The notes: generated by a model not told the origin, from the sequence alone. Numbered from the stretch's first letter, positions 17,154 through 27,906 are shown. The stretch: 28,693 nucleotides of DNA from a virus (IMGVR_UViG_3300020445_000048:1-28693), one strand, 5' to 3'. Numbers and translations are program-made.

Positions 17154-19004
17154 ATGACAAGAACCGTCCCTGGTAGTGGTGCTCAAATAACCCCGATATT
17201 TAATAGTATCTTTGGGGTCAGGGATGTCTATGTGAACGATGGTGGTAAGGATTACGATCCTGCTGACCCACCAAGACTTCGGATAGGCAATTGCGGCACA
17301 CCAATTAGAGATGCAGTATTAAGAGCAGTAATCGCCAATAATGGTGAGATAATTGCTGTTGAGGTATTGGATCCAGGTGAGGGTTATGACCCTTTACGTC
17401 TTGTTATTACTGATGAAAACTCATCTCAGACCGCAGCTGGTAACGTATATCTTAAGGATGATGGTACTGGTGCATTAGACTTTATACAGATAACCTCTCC
17501 AGGTGACCTGTATTTTAATTCTACTGCTGAGATACAAGGTGGTGGTGGGTCAGGTAGTGAGTTAGTCCCTGTTACTGGACTGGTAACTGGTCTTGCTATT
17601 GAAGAAGAAGGAAGAAACTATACTGAGGAAGATGTTAACATCATTATCTCAGGTGGTGGTGGAGACGGTGCTACTGGTGTTGCTAGTGTCAATCGTTTTG
17701 GAGCAGTCACATCTATTACTCTGACTAATCAGGGTGAATTCTTTGAGACACCTCCTCTTATACAAATAATTAAAGGCGGCGGTAGTGGAGCAACGGCCGA
17801 AGCGTTTATTAACCTAGGTGTTATTACAAATATTGACCTCTTGTCTGGTGGTGGGGGATATACCACAGACCCTGAGATTATATTTACTAGAGACACCGAC
17901 CTTGTTAGGTCTGCTAGAAATAGGCAGTCACTTAACTCAGTCCTCTACAACCTCACAGGTCTATTAGAAGACGCAGACTCAAACCAAACTACTCTGCATG
18001 TTGAGACAACCAATCCTTATCCAGGATCAGGTAAAGTCTTGATTGGTAGAGAAGTTATTAGATATACTGGTAAGACTGCTACTTCAATAACTGGTTGTGA
18101 TAGAGGTATTAATTTCAGATTTGACCAGAAGGTTATTCTTGATAACCTACAGGATGACCCAAACACAGGTCTTACTCAGTATAATTTCCAAGTTACTGAC
18201 AAAGTAAGACGTGTTATTGAAAGCTCTACTAACAGAGTTGCTATTGTATATGACTGGGATCCTGTTAATAGGGCACTTTACCTTACCTTCCAAGTTGATG
18301 AATTAGCATTCATCGATGGTGGTAGGTCTAATGAGAAGGCAAAGATTATAGCATTCGTTGCTGGTACTGCTGGTGCGTCAAGCACTGGTGTAGCACCACA
18401 TAATGTGGTTGAATCTATTGGTAATGATATTGTTACATTCACTTCACCCCTTGGTGCTATCCTAAATAGAGCATTCGAGGACATAGCGGAATTAGATGGC
18501 CTTGGAGATGGTATTGCTGACTTAATCAATACTGGCACAGAGTTTGAGAATCAAATCTCACTAGATGGAGGTATAGCTTCCTCACTCTATGGTATCGAAG
18601 AGACATTAGGTGGCACAAACACAACCCTATTCCAGGCTGGTGACCAGATATATGACGGTAGTCAGAATTCATTAGTTGCAACCATACAAGGTGCTGGTGC
18701 ACTGGGTGATGGTGATGCTCATGTATCAGGTGCTGTCATCAAAGCAACATATACTGCATCCTCTGCTGCATTTACTGCGGTTGAGGCATCCGAAGGACTC
18801 ACTTCGGGACTTACAGCAACAAACACAGCAGTTGCCGTTGGAGATACTGCCACGGAAGTTGTTGTAACAGTTAAAAGTATGACTTCAGCAGGTGCAAACT
18901 ATAAGTTCCAGAAGGGCGAAACCCTTAGAGGTAACTCAACGGGTGCAACCGCAGTCATAGATTCTATAGAATATACTACCTACCTCAGAGATGAGGAAGA
19001 TTAG
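17154..19004 (+). CDS. Virion structural protein of glycine-rich beta modules
   Basis: 616 residues, family not identified by name. The first 250 residues hold several copies of a module in which I-x-x-[VI]-x-[VL] is followed by G-x-GY, then P-x-[IL]-x-I and a GGGGSG-type loop (for example the GEGYDP and GGGGYTTDP copies). Around residues 275-330 is a motif with IGREVIRYTG and CDRG, related to the RG-x2-GT element seen in many tail proteins. The C-terminus contains GETLRGNSTGATAVID, a small module that recurs in the DUF4815 protein. The gene starts one base after the fibre-like gene (TAATATG) and has no well-placed Shine-Dalgarno site, so it is probably translationally coupled. Its position directly before gp8 suggests a baseplate or tail-tip component. 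It could stand in for a T4 baseplate wedge subunit, but no sequence evidence supports that. Confidence 0.75.
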   Translation: MTRTVPGSGAQITPIFNSIFGVRDVYVNDGGKDYDPADPPRLRIGNCGTPIRDAVLRAVIANNGEIIAVEVLDPGEGYDPLRLVITDENSSQTAAGNVYLKDDGTGALDFIQITSPGDLYFNSTAEIQGGGGSGSELVPVTGLVTGLAIEEEGRNYTEEDVNIIISGGGGDGATGVASVNRFGAVTSITLTNQGEFFETPPLIQIIKGGGSGATAEAFINLGVITNIDLLSGGGGYTTDPEIIFTRDTDLVRSARNRQSLNSVLYNLTGLLEDADSNQTTLHVETTNPYPGSGKVLIGREVIRYTGKTATSITGCDRGINFRFDQKVILDNLQDDPNTGLTQYNFQVTDKVRRVIESSTNRVAIVYDWDPVNRALYLTFQVDELAFIDGGRSNEKAKIIAFVAGTAGASSTGVAPHNVVESIGNDIVTFTSPLGAILNRAFEDIAELDGLGDGIADLINTGTEFENQISLDGGIASSLYGIEETLGGTNTTLFQAGDQIYDGSQNSLVATIQGAGALGDGDAHVSGAVIKATYTASSAAFTAVEASEGLTSGLTATNTAVAVGDTATEVVVTVKSMTSAGANYKFQKGETLRGNSTGATAVIDSIEYTTYLRDEED

Positions 19005-19007
19005 TCC

Positions 19008-19016
19008 CATAAATAA
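19008..19016 (+). promoter_or_regulatory. Late-promoter-like box CATAAATAA upstream of gp8
   Basis: CATAAATA differs from the T4 late consensus TATAAATA only at the first base. It lies just after the TAG stop at 19002-19004 and 22 bases before the gp8 ATG. A purine-rich GAAGG (19020-19024) follows it but is about 13 bases from the start codon, rather far for a ribosome binding site. The box would serve gp8 and the DUF4815 gene, which are four bases apart. Confidence 0.6.
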
Positions 19017-19037
19017 AAAGAAGGCAATTGTAAAGTA

Positions 19038-20573
19038 ATGGCGTTACTTACCGACCAATTTAGAATATTTACTGCCGAGAGGTTCAGGAAGGCCCTTGAG
19101 GGTCCTGATGCTACACAATCTGACCTATTGGCAGGTGCTAGTCGGGATCGTCTATACGTCTTCATCGGTAGACCACAACCGTGGGATAACGAGAATGCAC
19201 CTCCAGACCCAGTAGATTCATTCCAAGAATTTTCCGATGACTATTCGGATATGATATCCTTGAAGAGAGTGTTAGCTAATGACACCATTCAAGTTATCCG
19301 TCGTACTGACTGGATTCCCCCAGAGCAAACCACTGGTGGTCTGGGTTATGTTTATGATATGTACCGCCATGATTATTCCTCGACTAAAACAGCATCGTCA
19401 GGTGCTACGAAGTTATATGATGCGGACTTTTACGTTGTTAACTCGTCCTATCAAGTATACAAGTGCATTTACAACGGCACATCTCCTTCTGATCCTAACG
19501 GTAAACCTTCTACTGTTGAACCTACAGGAACGTCCACCAGCATTATCACAACTGCTGATGGTTACCGTTGGAAGTATATGTACACGATCCCTGTTGGTCA
19601 AGTCTTAAAATTCTTCTCTAACGAGTATATGCCTGTGCTATCAGATACTGCTGTTGTAGCAGACGCTGTTGGTGGAGAGATTGACACAGTTATTATTGCA
19701 TCATCTGGTGCAGGATATAACAACGGCACCTATGAAAACGTCCCAATTAAGGGTGACGGTGTAGGTGGTCGTGTATCACTCGTTGTTGATGGTGGTCGTA
19801 TTGTATCTGCCACTGTAACATCTGGTGGTAGTGGATATACATTCGGTAAAGTAATTATTGATGAAGTAAACGGTATCGGAGCTGGCACAGGAACAGGTGG
19901 TAGCGTCGAAGTCGTAATTGCTCCAGTTGAAGGTCATGGTGCTGTCCCATCTACTGAGTTGGGTGGTTTCAGAGTCATGATTAATACAAAGTTTACATAC
20001 GATGAGGGTAGTGGTGACTTCCCAACTGATAACGACTATCGTCGTATTGGTCTAGTCATTAACCCAAACAAGTATGGCACTCAGGAGTTAACTTCTGAGT
20101 TAACATTATCTGCAACGAAGGCGGTGATCTTCTCTCCTACGTTTACAGGTAATTTCCAGACTGATGAAATTGTAACCCAGTCCCGAACTGTAGGTGGTCA
20201 GCAAGTGACTGCTAGAGGTCGGGTTATTTCATGGAATGCAATTACTAAAGTTTTGAAATATTATCAGAATAGGATTGACGGTGTATTCCCAGAATTCACT
20301 GGAAACCTAATTGAATTTGAAGGTGGTAACCCAGTTGTGGGTGCTACTTCAGGTGCTTCTGCTGACCCAGACATCAACTTCCCGATTGTTTCTGGATCCT
20401 CTACGAGGGTTATTAACAACGCTGAGTATGATTTGGGTATGGCATTCACTAATGGTTACGCTAAAGCTGAAGTTGACCCCAACTCAGGTGAGGTTATTTA
20501 CATAGATAACAGAGGTGCGATTACTCGTGCTGGCGACCAAATCGAAGACATCAAGATCGTAATCGAGTTCTAA
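19038..20573 (+). CDS. 8: T4 gp8-like baseplate wedge subunit
   Basis: 511 residues. Recognised by collinear matches with T4 gp8 (334 residues). The N-terminal QFRIF ... FIGRPQPW with PPDPVDS corresponds to KFRTE ... FGRSEPW in T4. DGYRWKYMYTIP with NEYMPV (from D174) corresponds to DGYVWEYLFEIP with NEYIVV. Next, RV ... RRIGLVINP corresponds to RV ... RQISIITNP. Finally, SGEVIYIDNR ... DQIEDIKI near the C-terminus corresponds to SGEMIYMENR ... DQTEEINI. The extra length sits in two insertions: about residues 205-300, made of GAGY/GSGY glycine-rich modules, and about 360-480, which includes a GRVISW module. In T4, gp8 is part of the baseplate wedge with gp6, gp7, gp10, gp11, gp25 and gp53. 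The same role is expected here. This is the most secure identification in the window. Confidence 0.93.
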   Translation: MALLTDQFRIFTAERFRKALEGPDATQSDLLAGASRDRLYVFIGRPQPWDNENAPPDPVDSFQEFSDDYSDMISLKRVLANDTIQVIRRTDWIPPEQTTGGLGYVYDMYRHDYSSTKTASSGATKLYDADFYVVNSSYQVYKCIYNGTSPSDPNGKPSTVEPTGTSTSIITTADGYRWKYMYTIPVGQVLKFFSNEYMPVLSDTAVVADAVGGEIDTVIIASSGAGYNNGTYENVPIKGDGVGGRVSLVVDGGRIVSATVTSGGSGYTFGKVIIDEVNGIGAGTGTGGSVEVVIAPVEGHGAVPSTELGGFRVMINTKFTYDEGSGDFPTDNDYRRIGLVINPNKYGTQELTSELTLSATKAVIFSPTFTGNFQTDEIVTQSRTVGGQQVTARGRVISWNAITKVLKYYQNRIDGVFPEFTGNLIEFEGGNPVVGATSGASADPDINFPIVSGSSTRVINNAEYDLGMAFTNGYAKAEVDPNSGEVIYIDNRGAITRAGDQIEDIKIVIEF

Positions 20574-20577
20574 AGAC

Positions 20578-23500
20578 ATGCCACAGAATACTAATTTAAA
20601 CATTAGTCCTTACTTTGATGATTTCGATAAGGACAAGAATTTTTACAGAGTCCTCTTCCGACCAGGATATCCTATCCAGGCAAGAGAACTTACGACTATG
20701 CAATCGATTCTTCAGAATCAGTTGGAGTCTGTTGGTCAGCACTTCTTTAAAGAAGGTGCTATGGTTATCCCTGGTCAGGTCGGATACGACCTACAGGTGC
20801 AAGCAATTGTCCTACAGCAGTCCTTTTTAGGTGTAGATATTGAAACCTATAGGACACAGTTAAGTGGTCAGATTATCGAGGGTATCACAACAGGTATTAA
20901 AGCAAAAGTATTATATTCAATTCCTTCTACAGAGTCTTCACGTGGCTATGTCACTCTGTATGTTAAGTATATTGAGTCAGGTGATACTGTTTCTTCTACC
21001 TCAATTAAAGGTTTCCAACCTAACGAGCAGTTGCTCGCTGAAAATGAGATTACGTTTGGCACAACTCTAATTGAAGTTGGGTCACCATTCGCACAGTTGC
21101 TTCCTGTTGATGCAACTGCTGTCGCTTCTACAGCATATATTAATGCTGGTGTATACTTTATCCGAGGACACTTCGTAGATGTACCATCGTCTCACCTTAT
21201 CCTTGAGCAATATAGCAACAATCCTTCCTACAGGGTTGGACTTGAAGTTTCAGAATCCATTGTTACTCCAGAAGACGATCCGTCTCTTAATGACAATGCG
21301 GCTGGGACATCTAACTACTCTGCTCCAGGTGGTCACAGATTTAGAATTAAAACTTCTCTCGTCAAGAAAGCAATCAATGACGAAACTGACAAAAACTTCA
21401 TTGAATTACTGCGTATTAACAACTCAAAGGTTGAGCAGTTTGTTAATCATACAGCATATTCAGAGCTTGAAAGATCTCTCGCAAGACGGACCTTTGAAGA
21501 AAGTGGAGACTATGTAATTGATACCTTCAGTGTTACTGCAAGGGAGAACCTAGATGATGGATTTAATAACGGTGTATACCGTGCTGGTGAAACTACCTCT
21601 GGTGGTAAGATAGCATCAGATGATTTAATATCTTTCGAGATATCACCAGGTAGAGCATACGTTAAAGGATATAGGACTGAGTTCCTAACCCCACAATATG
21701 TTGATGCTCCTAAACCAAGGGACTTTGAATCAGTCCAAAACGCTATCCTAGCATTTAGATTAGGACAGTTTGTAAAAGTCTATGATGTATATGGATGGCC
21801 CGACCTAACTGGTGAAGGTGTTACATCTGCATACCAGACATTAGAATTATATGATGACTGGACACTCAACACTACTAACACTGTCGTAGGTAGACAGATT
21901 GGTAGGTGTCGTACTGTACAGTTACAAGAAGATACAACAACCACATGGGATTTGTGGATAATGGATGCCCAGATGTGGACTGCCATTAACTTCGTTGCAG
22001 GTAATACTACAGTCAACGTTGGAGATGTATTAGTCGGAAGGACATCAAGAGCAAGAGGATTTGTAGCAGATGCAGGTGCAGGTAACCACTGTATGCTAGA
22101 GCAAGTATCTGGTAACTTTAATCCAGGTGAAGTTATTGAAAGAGACGGTCGAGTAGTTGGTACTCTCGATGCCGTCCATACATTTAACATCACTGATACA
22201 AGAACATGTCGTGGTAGAAACGCAGGTAACACTATTATCTTTGGTGCTAACTGGTTACTCAACGATGTAAGAGAATTAGAAGGGTCAACACACACCCTAG
22301 ACATCACTTCAGGTACCAAAACTCTTACTGGTTTCCGTAGTAAGTATGCAGAAGACCTCCGTGCAGGAGACGTTATTACCCATACAAACTCCACTGGAGA
22401 GGGTGAAGCAAGCACTCGTATTGAAAGAGTAGACCCACAGTATATTAAGGTATATCCTGGTAACACACATGCAGGTTCTTCCTACAATATTTTTGACTAC
22501 CTTACTCAAACGGCCAGGATTGACAATACTCTGACAAAGGGTAGTTTAACTGGTGCTCCTACTGAGTATTCTACAATCGTAAGGATGCGTCCTTTTGTAT
22601 TCCAGAAGGATTATCAGAACGGTGAATTGTCTATTGATACACCTAGGACTTCTATGAAGTCTATCTCTGACGAATCATTCTTTGTCTATAGGACATTCGC
22701 TAACAAGACTGTTGTATCAGGTGGTGTTACTGTATCACTACCAGAATCCGAGCAGTTTGCTACACTGGATGATGAGAACTTCATTCTAACAATTGTTGCT
22801 GAATCAGGAAGTGCATGGAGTGTTGGTGATAACCTTAACATTGATGCATTGAATGACTTAGGTACTTTGACAGTTACCTTTGGTGCTGACAGACAGTCAG
22901 TTACTATTGACCTACTGGCAAACGTATCTACAATTAAATTAACGGCACTGGTATCTAAAAATATCGTATCTAAGAAGATTAAGACTGCCGCTAAGATGAG
23001 AGCGATGAAGGTCATCAGGACTCGTGAGAATAATGATGTCCAAAAATACGGTCTTGCCTATGGTAACTTGTATGGCACACGTATTGAAGATGAAGATATT
23101 TCATTCGCACTGAATGATGTCTATAAGATTCATGCTGTATATGAGTCTGAGAATGACAATGAGGCATTCGCACCTTACTGTGTACTAACAGAAGCAACCT
23201 TCTTTGATAGTGGGACTGTAGTTATAGGTAGCACATCAGGTGCTAGAGGACGGGTTATTCAGTTTATTAACTCCACTTTAAGACTACATTTCACACAATT
23301 AAATGAGATACCATTCATACCAGGCGAAACTATAACTGGTGTAGATGATGATAGTAACCCATTAACGGCAATTATTGACGACGCTGAAGGGTCAGTGGCC
23401 AAAGGTAGTAAAGTTATTACTACTCAGTTTGAATTAGATCCTGGACAGAAAGCACACTACTATGATGTATGTCGCTTACAAAGACTTCCTGGATTCACTC

Positions 23501-26500
23501 CACCTATCCGTAAACTCCTAGTTATCTTTGACTACTTCGTACATGAATCATCTGGAGATTACTTCTCAGCACAGTCATATACTGGTATTGGATATAAAGA
23601 CATACCAAACTATAAACTTGATGGATCAATTAACTTCATACGAGACCAAGTGGACTTCCGTCCAGGTGTCGGTGAGTTAGCATCAGGCACAGGTACTATA
23701 ACTGCACCGTATTATGTAAACTGTGCATCACTAGACTTCGCTGCAAGACAGTTTGATACCTCTGGTGGTGTTGGTGGATCTACTATCTTCGACATACCGA
23801 AGGTAGCAACTGAGATTCGTATGGACTATTCATACTATCTTCCACGGTCAGATAAACTCTTCTTAACACATGATAACCAACTTAAGATAGTTAAAGGTGT
23901 ATCCTCTGAGGATCTACCACCTCCTGATGGGATTCAGAATGCTATGTTATTAGCAGCTCTTGAATATAGACCATATGTTTATGATGTAGAAAGAGATATC
24001 TTAATCACACCTGAGATTATTCGTCGATATACCATGAAGGATATCGGTGACTTAGAGACACGTCTATCTCACGTTGAATATTATACCTCTCTATCATTGC
24101 TTGAAATCCAAGCAGATAATACTAAGACGTATGATGATAATGGTTTCGACCGTCTGAAGAATGGATATGTTGTAGATGACTTCACTGACCACACCTTAGG
24201 TGATGTGCTCAACGTTGACTACAAGTGCTCCATGGACTTTAGGATGGGTCATTTGAGACCATCTCACTTCACAACTAACGTCCCACTAGAATTTAACCTA
24301 TCAGCTTCCTCTAACGTCGTTAAGACTAAAGGTAATATGGTATGTCTACCATATGAAGACCAAGTTGTTATCACTCAACCATATGCATCTAGGGTAGAGA
24401 ATGTAAACCCATTCAACGTGTTTACTTTCATCGGTCGTATTGACCTAACTCCTGCATCTGATGACTGGGTTGACATTAAGAGATTACCAGCTCGTGTAGA
24501 AAACGTAGAAGGAGACTTCTCTGCTGTTGCAAGAGACCTTCAGATTGACCAGAATGGTTTTGCACCTATCCAATGGGGTAGTTGGCAGACAAACTGGACA
24601 GGTGAATCATTACAATCTACAAGTAGATGGAGAAACAGGTCAGGTTCATTCAGTGCAGGTGGTCGTAGACTCGGTAGATTGGGTCACGGACAAGGAAGAC
24701 AGGCACTATTCGTGCACGAAAGAAGGACTTGGCGTGTTGTTAACAACCAGGCAAGGCAAGGTGTAAGGACAAAGGTTGTACCTAAGATTGAAAGAAAGTC
24801 ATTAGGTGATTCACAACTATCACAAAGTGTAATACCTTGGATTAGGTCACGTAACGTTTCATTCAACGTTGACAGAATGAAGCCAAGGACAAGATTCTAT
24901 GCATTCTTTGATGGAGTCAATGTCACTAACTACCTAACCCCTAAGGTTATTGAATTAATTAAGTCATCCACAGCAGACCCACAGACTAACGAGACACCTT
25001 TCGTTGTTGGTGAGACTGTAATTGGATCCACATCTGGATGTAGGCACAAGGTTGCTGCTGCCAATGATGGATATAAGACTGACCCATATGGTGTAGGACA
25101 AGCAACTCTTGCAGAGTCTTATGCATCACAAACTGGTTACCTTAACATCGATACTTCTGTTGCGGCAGAGAGTGTTAACCCAAATTACTTCGGTAATGTT
25201 AACGTCGGTGAGGTGCTAGTAGGCCAGACTTCTGGCGCACGTGCAAAAGTTAGGGATCGTAGGATTCTTACAGACAACATTGGTAATGTCCAAGGGACAT
25301 TCTTCATTCCTAATCCAGGTAATGATTCCAACCCACGTTGGGCAACTGGTACAAGGTCTGTTAGATTTACCACATCAGAAACAAACTCTAAGGGATCAGG
25401 TGAAGTAGATTCAGCCGCTGATACCACATACTCAGCACAGGGTACATTGAAGGTTGTTAGAGAAAACATCCTTGCTATCCGTAATGCTGAATTGGTTAAG
25501 GATACTGTATCTGATGAGAGGACTGTTATTACTACTAGGTCTGAGACACGTCAGGTTGGTTGGTATGACCCTCTTGCACAATCATTTATTGTAGACGAAG
25601 AAGGAGGCATGTTCCTCACAAGTGTTGACATCTTCTTCAAGACTAAGGATGCTAACATCCCCATCTCTTGTCAGATAAGGACTATGGAAAATGGTTATCC
25701 TACTAAGGATATTCTTCCATTCTCCGACACTACCATTTCTCCTGATACTATTGAGTTATCAGATAACGCTGCTATAGCGTCCAAGTTTACATTCAGGTCT
25801 CCTGTATACATTAAGTCATCTACTGAATATGCTCTTATCTTATTGTCTGACTCTAACGAGTATCAAGTTTGGATTTCTCGAATGGGTGACATCGATGTCA
25901 CAGGGACAAGGACTATTTCAGAGCAGCCTTATGCTGGTGTCTTATTCAAGTCACAGAACGCTTCTACGTGGACTGCTGACCAGTATGAAGACCTTAAGTT
26001 TAATGTATATCGTGCCAAATTTACAAGCATGGCCGGAGTTGCAATGCTTAATAATGGTGAGTTAGGACGTGGTAACGGTGGTATTCACAACTTGATTGAG
26101 AATCCAATCCTTACATTAAAACCAAAACAAACTCTACTCCTACCTGTGGGACAAAATTATGACTTCACAGTTGGAGCACGGATAACCCAGAGTCCATCAG
26201 GTGCATCAGGTACTATTAAAGAATTCGATGCAGTATCTGATCCAGAGAAGATTACTATTTCTGATATCAGTGGTTCATTTGCTGCTGGTTTCCTTGATGC
26301 TAACAACGACCCATTCCAGGGGTTAGCGTCATCTCAGTCAGTAGTAACAATAGTATTGTCTGCTATCTACAACGGTGTCTTTGAGGCAGGTGATGTAGTA
26401 ACAGGATCTACTTCTGCTGCTGTAGCAACTGTGACATCTTATACCTCAGGTACTAACACACTGGTGATGAATTATGTTACTAAAGCATTTGACTCTAGTG

Positions 26501-27906
26501 ACACCTTATCTGAACCAGGCGGCACGAGTGCTACTATAACAAGTATTGTTTATAGTGGTGACTCTTATACTGCATACCCAACTCAAGCACCTTCATTCCC
26601 TGAAGATGACAAGGAGATTTCAATACAGCATAGAAACCATGGTATGCATCAACGTGCTAACAACGTTGAATTAACTGGAGTTATATCAGAAGTACCACCA
26701 ACTACACTGACAAGTACATTGTCTGCTGGTGCTACATCTATTCAGTTACAGGATGCATCTCAATTCCATGCCATCATTGGTGGTGCTGCAATCGGTAACC
26801 TAAATCAAGGTTACATTAAGATTGAGGATGAGATTATTCAATACTCTGCTATATCTACTAATGGCCAAGTCCTTACGGTCGCAACCAGTGGTAGAGGAGC
26901 AAGTGGCACAGCAGACGTAGAACATGCTAGTGGTACAGAAGTATTATGTTATAACCTAGATGGTATTCCTTTAACAGAAATCAACAAGGTGCATACTAAG
27001 ATATCCTGTCCATGGATTGATAGTTACATGATTCATATCGACCATGTAGCAACCAATGGTATCCGTGGTGGTGGTGCTGATGTATGGGGAAGTCAGAACG
27101 TCCAGTTTGAGACACTGACACCTACCATTTCTACGATGGTATTACCTGATACAGAGATACTTGCTCGTGTTAATACCACGTCAGGAACATCTGTTGGATC
27201 AGGTGGTGGGGGAAGTAGTGCTCAACCTAGGGATAGTAATTCCTTTATTAACAATGGTCAATATATTGATATTGTATTGAATGAGCAAAACAATTTCAAC
27301 CTCCCACAGTTAATATGCTCCAAGATTAATGAGCAGAATAAGTTAGATGGTAATAAGTCTCTTACTATGTCATTAGACTTGACTACCGAGAAAGATCAAT
27401 TATCTCCGATGATTGACCTCGACCGTCTATCTCTTATCACTACGACCAACAGAATCAACTGGTGGCCTGGTGGTCCACAACCATATGGACAGATAGCACA
27501 GATTGATACCACACAGGATGTTTCAACACAACCAAGTGGTGACCAAAATGATGCTGTTTATATTACACGTCTTGCTCGTTTGGGTAGTGAAGCACGGTCA
27601 ATTAAAGTTGATTATCAAATCACTAGACACCCATCTACTGAGGTGAGGGTTTATTTCCGAACCTTTAAGACAGGTGACAATGCTGATCCTAATACAACTG
27701 ACTGGGCATTGATTGGTGACCCCGTTAAGACTAATGCAGCACAGTATGATGATACTGCTACTGATGAGCCTTTGTGGAAAGATATCTCTTATGAAAAGAG
27801 AGGTCTAACCTTTAACGCTTTCCAATTAAAAATTGTGATGAGGAGTTGGAGTCAAGCAAGAGTACCTCTTATCGCTGACTTAAGGGCTATAGCGTTAGCT
27901 TCATAG
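20578..27906 (+). CDS. DUF4815-type giant structural protein
   Basis: 2,442 residues. The N-terminus (NISPYFDDFDKDKNFYRVLF, PIQARELTTMQS, Q-x-FFKEGAMVIPG) is the hallmark of the DUF4815 family of phage structural proteins; the domain occupies roughly the first 570 residues. Further along, GE/GD-x-[VL]-x-G-x-TS-[GA] modules occur near 480, 877, 1476, 1540 and 1934. A basic stretch (about 1290-1420) leads to an RSR ... RFYAFFDGVNVTNYL segment. Residues about 1660-1780 form a beta domain (DPLAQSFIVDEEGG, SVDIFFKTKD, NGYPTKDILPFS). An RGASGT ... H element is near 2105. The C-terminal block begins near NRINWWPGG. It follows gp8 by four bases, so the two are probably co-expressed. It is likely a tail or baseplate-associated fibre protein; the exact role in the virion is not established by sequence. 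Confidence 0.88.
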   Translation: MPQNTNLNISPYFDDFDKDKNFYRVLFRPGYPIQARELTTMQSILQNQLESVGQHFFKEGAMVIPGQVGYDLQVQAIVLQQSFLGVDIETYRTQLSGQIIEGITTGIKAKVLYSIPSTESSRGYVTLYVKYIESGDTVSSTSIKGFQPNEQLLAENEITFGTTLIEVGSPFAQLLPVDATAVASTAYINAGVYFIRGHFVDVPSSHLILEQYSNNPSYRVGLEVSESIVTPEDDPSLNDNAAGTSNYSAPGGHRFRIKTSLVKKAINDETDKNFIELLRINNSKVEQFVNHTAYSELERSLARRTFEESGDYVIDTFSVTARENLDDGFNNGVYRAGETTSGGKIASDDLISFEISPGRAYVKGYRTEFLTPQYVDAPKPRDFESVQNAILAFRLGQFVKVYDVYGWPDLTGEGVTSAYQTLELYDDWTLNTTNTVVGRQIGRCRTVQLQEDTTTTWDLWIMDAQMWTAINFVAGNTTVNVGDVLVGRTSRARGFVADAGAGNHCMLEQVSGNFNPGEVIERDGRVVGTLDAVHTFNITDTRTCRGRNAGNTIIFGANWLLNDVRELEGSTHTLDITSGTKTLTGFRSKYAEDLRAGDVITHTNSTGEGEASTRIERVDPQYIKVYPGNTHAGSSYNIFDYLTQTARIDNTLTKGSLTGAPTEYSTIVRMRPFVFQKDYQNGELSIDTPRTSMKSISDESFFVYRTFANKTVVSGGVTVSLPESEQFATLDDENFILTIVAESGSAWSVGDNLNIDALNDLGTLTVTFGADRQSVTIDLLANVSTIKLTALVSKNIVSKKIKTAAKMRAMKVIRTRENNDVQKYGLAYGNLYGTRIEDEDISFALNDVYKIHAVYESENDNEAFAPYCVLTEATFFDSGTVVIGSTSGARGRVIQFINSTLRLHFTQLNEIPFIPGETITGVDDDSNPLTAIIDDAEGSVAKGSKVITTQFELDPGQKAHYYDVCRLQRLPGFTPPIRKLLVIFDYFVHESSGDYFSAQSYTGIGYKDIPNYKLDGSINFIRDQVDFRPGVGELASGTGTITAPYYVNCASLDFAARQFDTSGGVGGSTIFDIPKVATEIRMDYSYYLPRSDKLFLTHDNQLKIVKGVSSEDLPPPDGIQNAMLLAALEYRPYVYDVERDILITPEIIRRYTMKDIGDLETRLSHVEYYTSLSLLEIQADNTKTYDDNGFDRLKNGYVVDDFTDHTLGDVLNVDYKCSMDFRMGHLRPSHFTTNVPLEFNLSASSNVVKTKGNMVCLPYEDQVVITQPYASRVENVNPFNVFTFIGRIDLTPASDDWVDIKRLPARVENVEGDFSAVARDLQIDQNGFAPIQWGSWQTNWTGESLQSTSRWRNRSGSFSAGGRRLGRLGHGQGRQALFVHERRTWRVVNNQARQGVRTKVVPKIERKSLGDSQLSQSVIPWIRSRNVSFNVDRMKPRTRFYAFFDGVNVTNYLTPKVIELIKSSTADPQTNETPFVVGETVIGSTSGCRHKVAAANDGYKTDPYGVGQATLAESYASQTGYLNIDTSVAAESVNPNYFGNVNVGEVLVGQTSGARAKVRDRRILTDNIGNVQGTFFIPNPGNDSNPRWATGTRSVRFTTSETNSKGSGEVDSAADTTYSAQGTLKVVRENILAIRNAELVKDTVSDERTVITTRSETRQVGWYDPLAQSFIVDEEGGMFLTSVDIFFKTKDANIPISCQIRTMENGYPTKDILPFSDTTISPDTIELSDNAAIASKFTFRSPVYIKSSTEYALILLSDSNEYQVWISRMGDIDVTGTRTISEQPYAGVLFKSQNASTWTADQYEDLKFNVYRAKFTSMAGVAMLNNGELGRGNGGIHNLIENPILTLKPKQTLLLPVGQNYDFTVGARITQSPSGASGTIKEFDAVSDPEKITISDISGSFAAGFLDANNDPFQGLASSQSVVTIVLSAIYNGVFEAGDVVTGSTSAAVATVTSYTSGTNTLVMNYVTKAFDSSDTLSEPGGTSATITSIVYSGDSYTAYPTQAPSFPEDDKEISIQHRNHGMHQRANNVELTGVISEVPPTTLTSTLSAGATSIQLQDASQFHAIIGGAAIGNLNQGYIKIEDEIIQYSAISTNGQVLTVATSGRGASGTADVEHASGTEVLCYNLDGIPLTEINKVHTKISCPWIDSYMIHIDHVATNGIRGGGADVWGSQNVQFETLTPTISTMVLPDTEILARVNTTSGTSVGSGGGGSSAQPRDSNSFINNGQYIDIVLNEQNNFNLPQLICSKINEQNKLDGNKSLTMSLDLTTEKDQLSPMIDLDRLSLITTTNRINWWPGGPQPYGQIAQIDTTQDVSTQPSGDQNDAVYITRLARLGSEARSIKVDYQITRHPSTEVRVYFRTFKTGDNADPNTTDWALIGDPVKTNAAQYDDTATDEPLWKDISYEKRGLTFNAFQLKIVMRSWSQARVPLIADLRAIALAS

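Noticed and set aside
21780-22466. 228-codon open frame on the minus strand
   Set aside because: It lies wholly inside the well-supported DUF4815 gene, matches no family I know, and reads as a low-complexity V/S/T/P shadow of the opposite frame.
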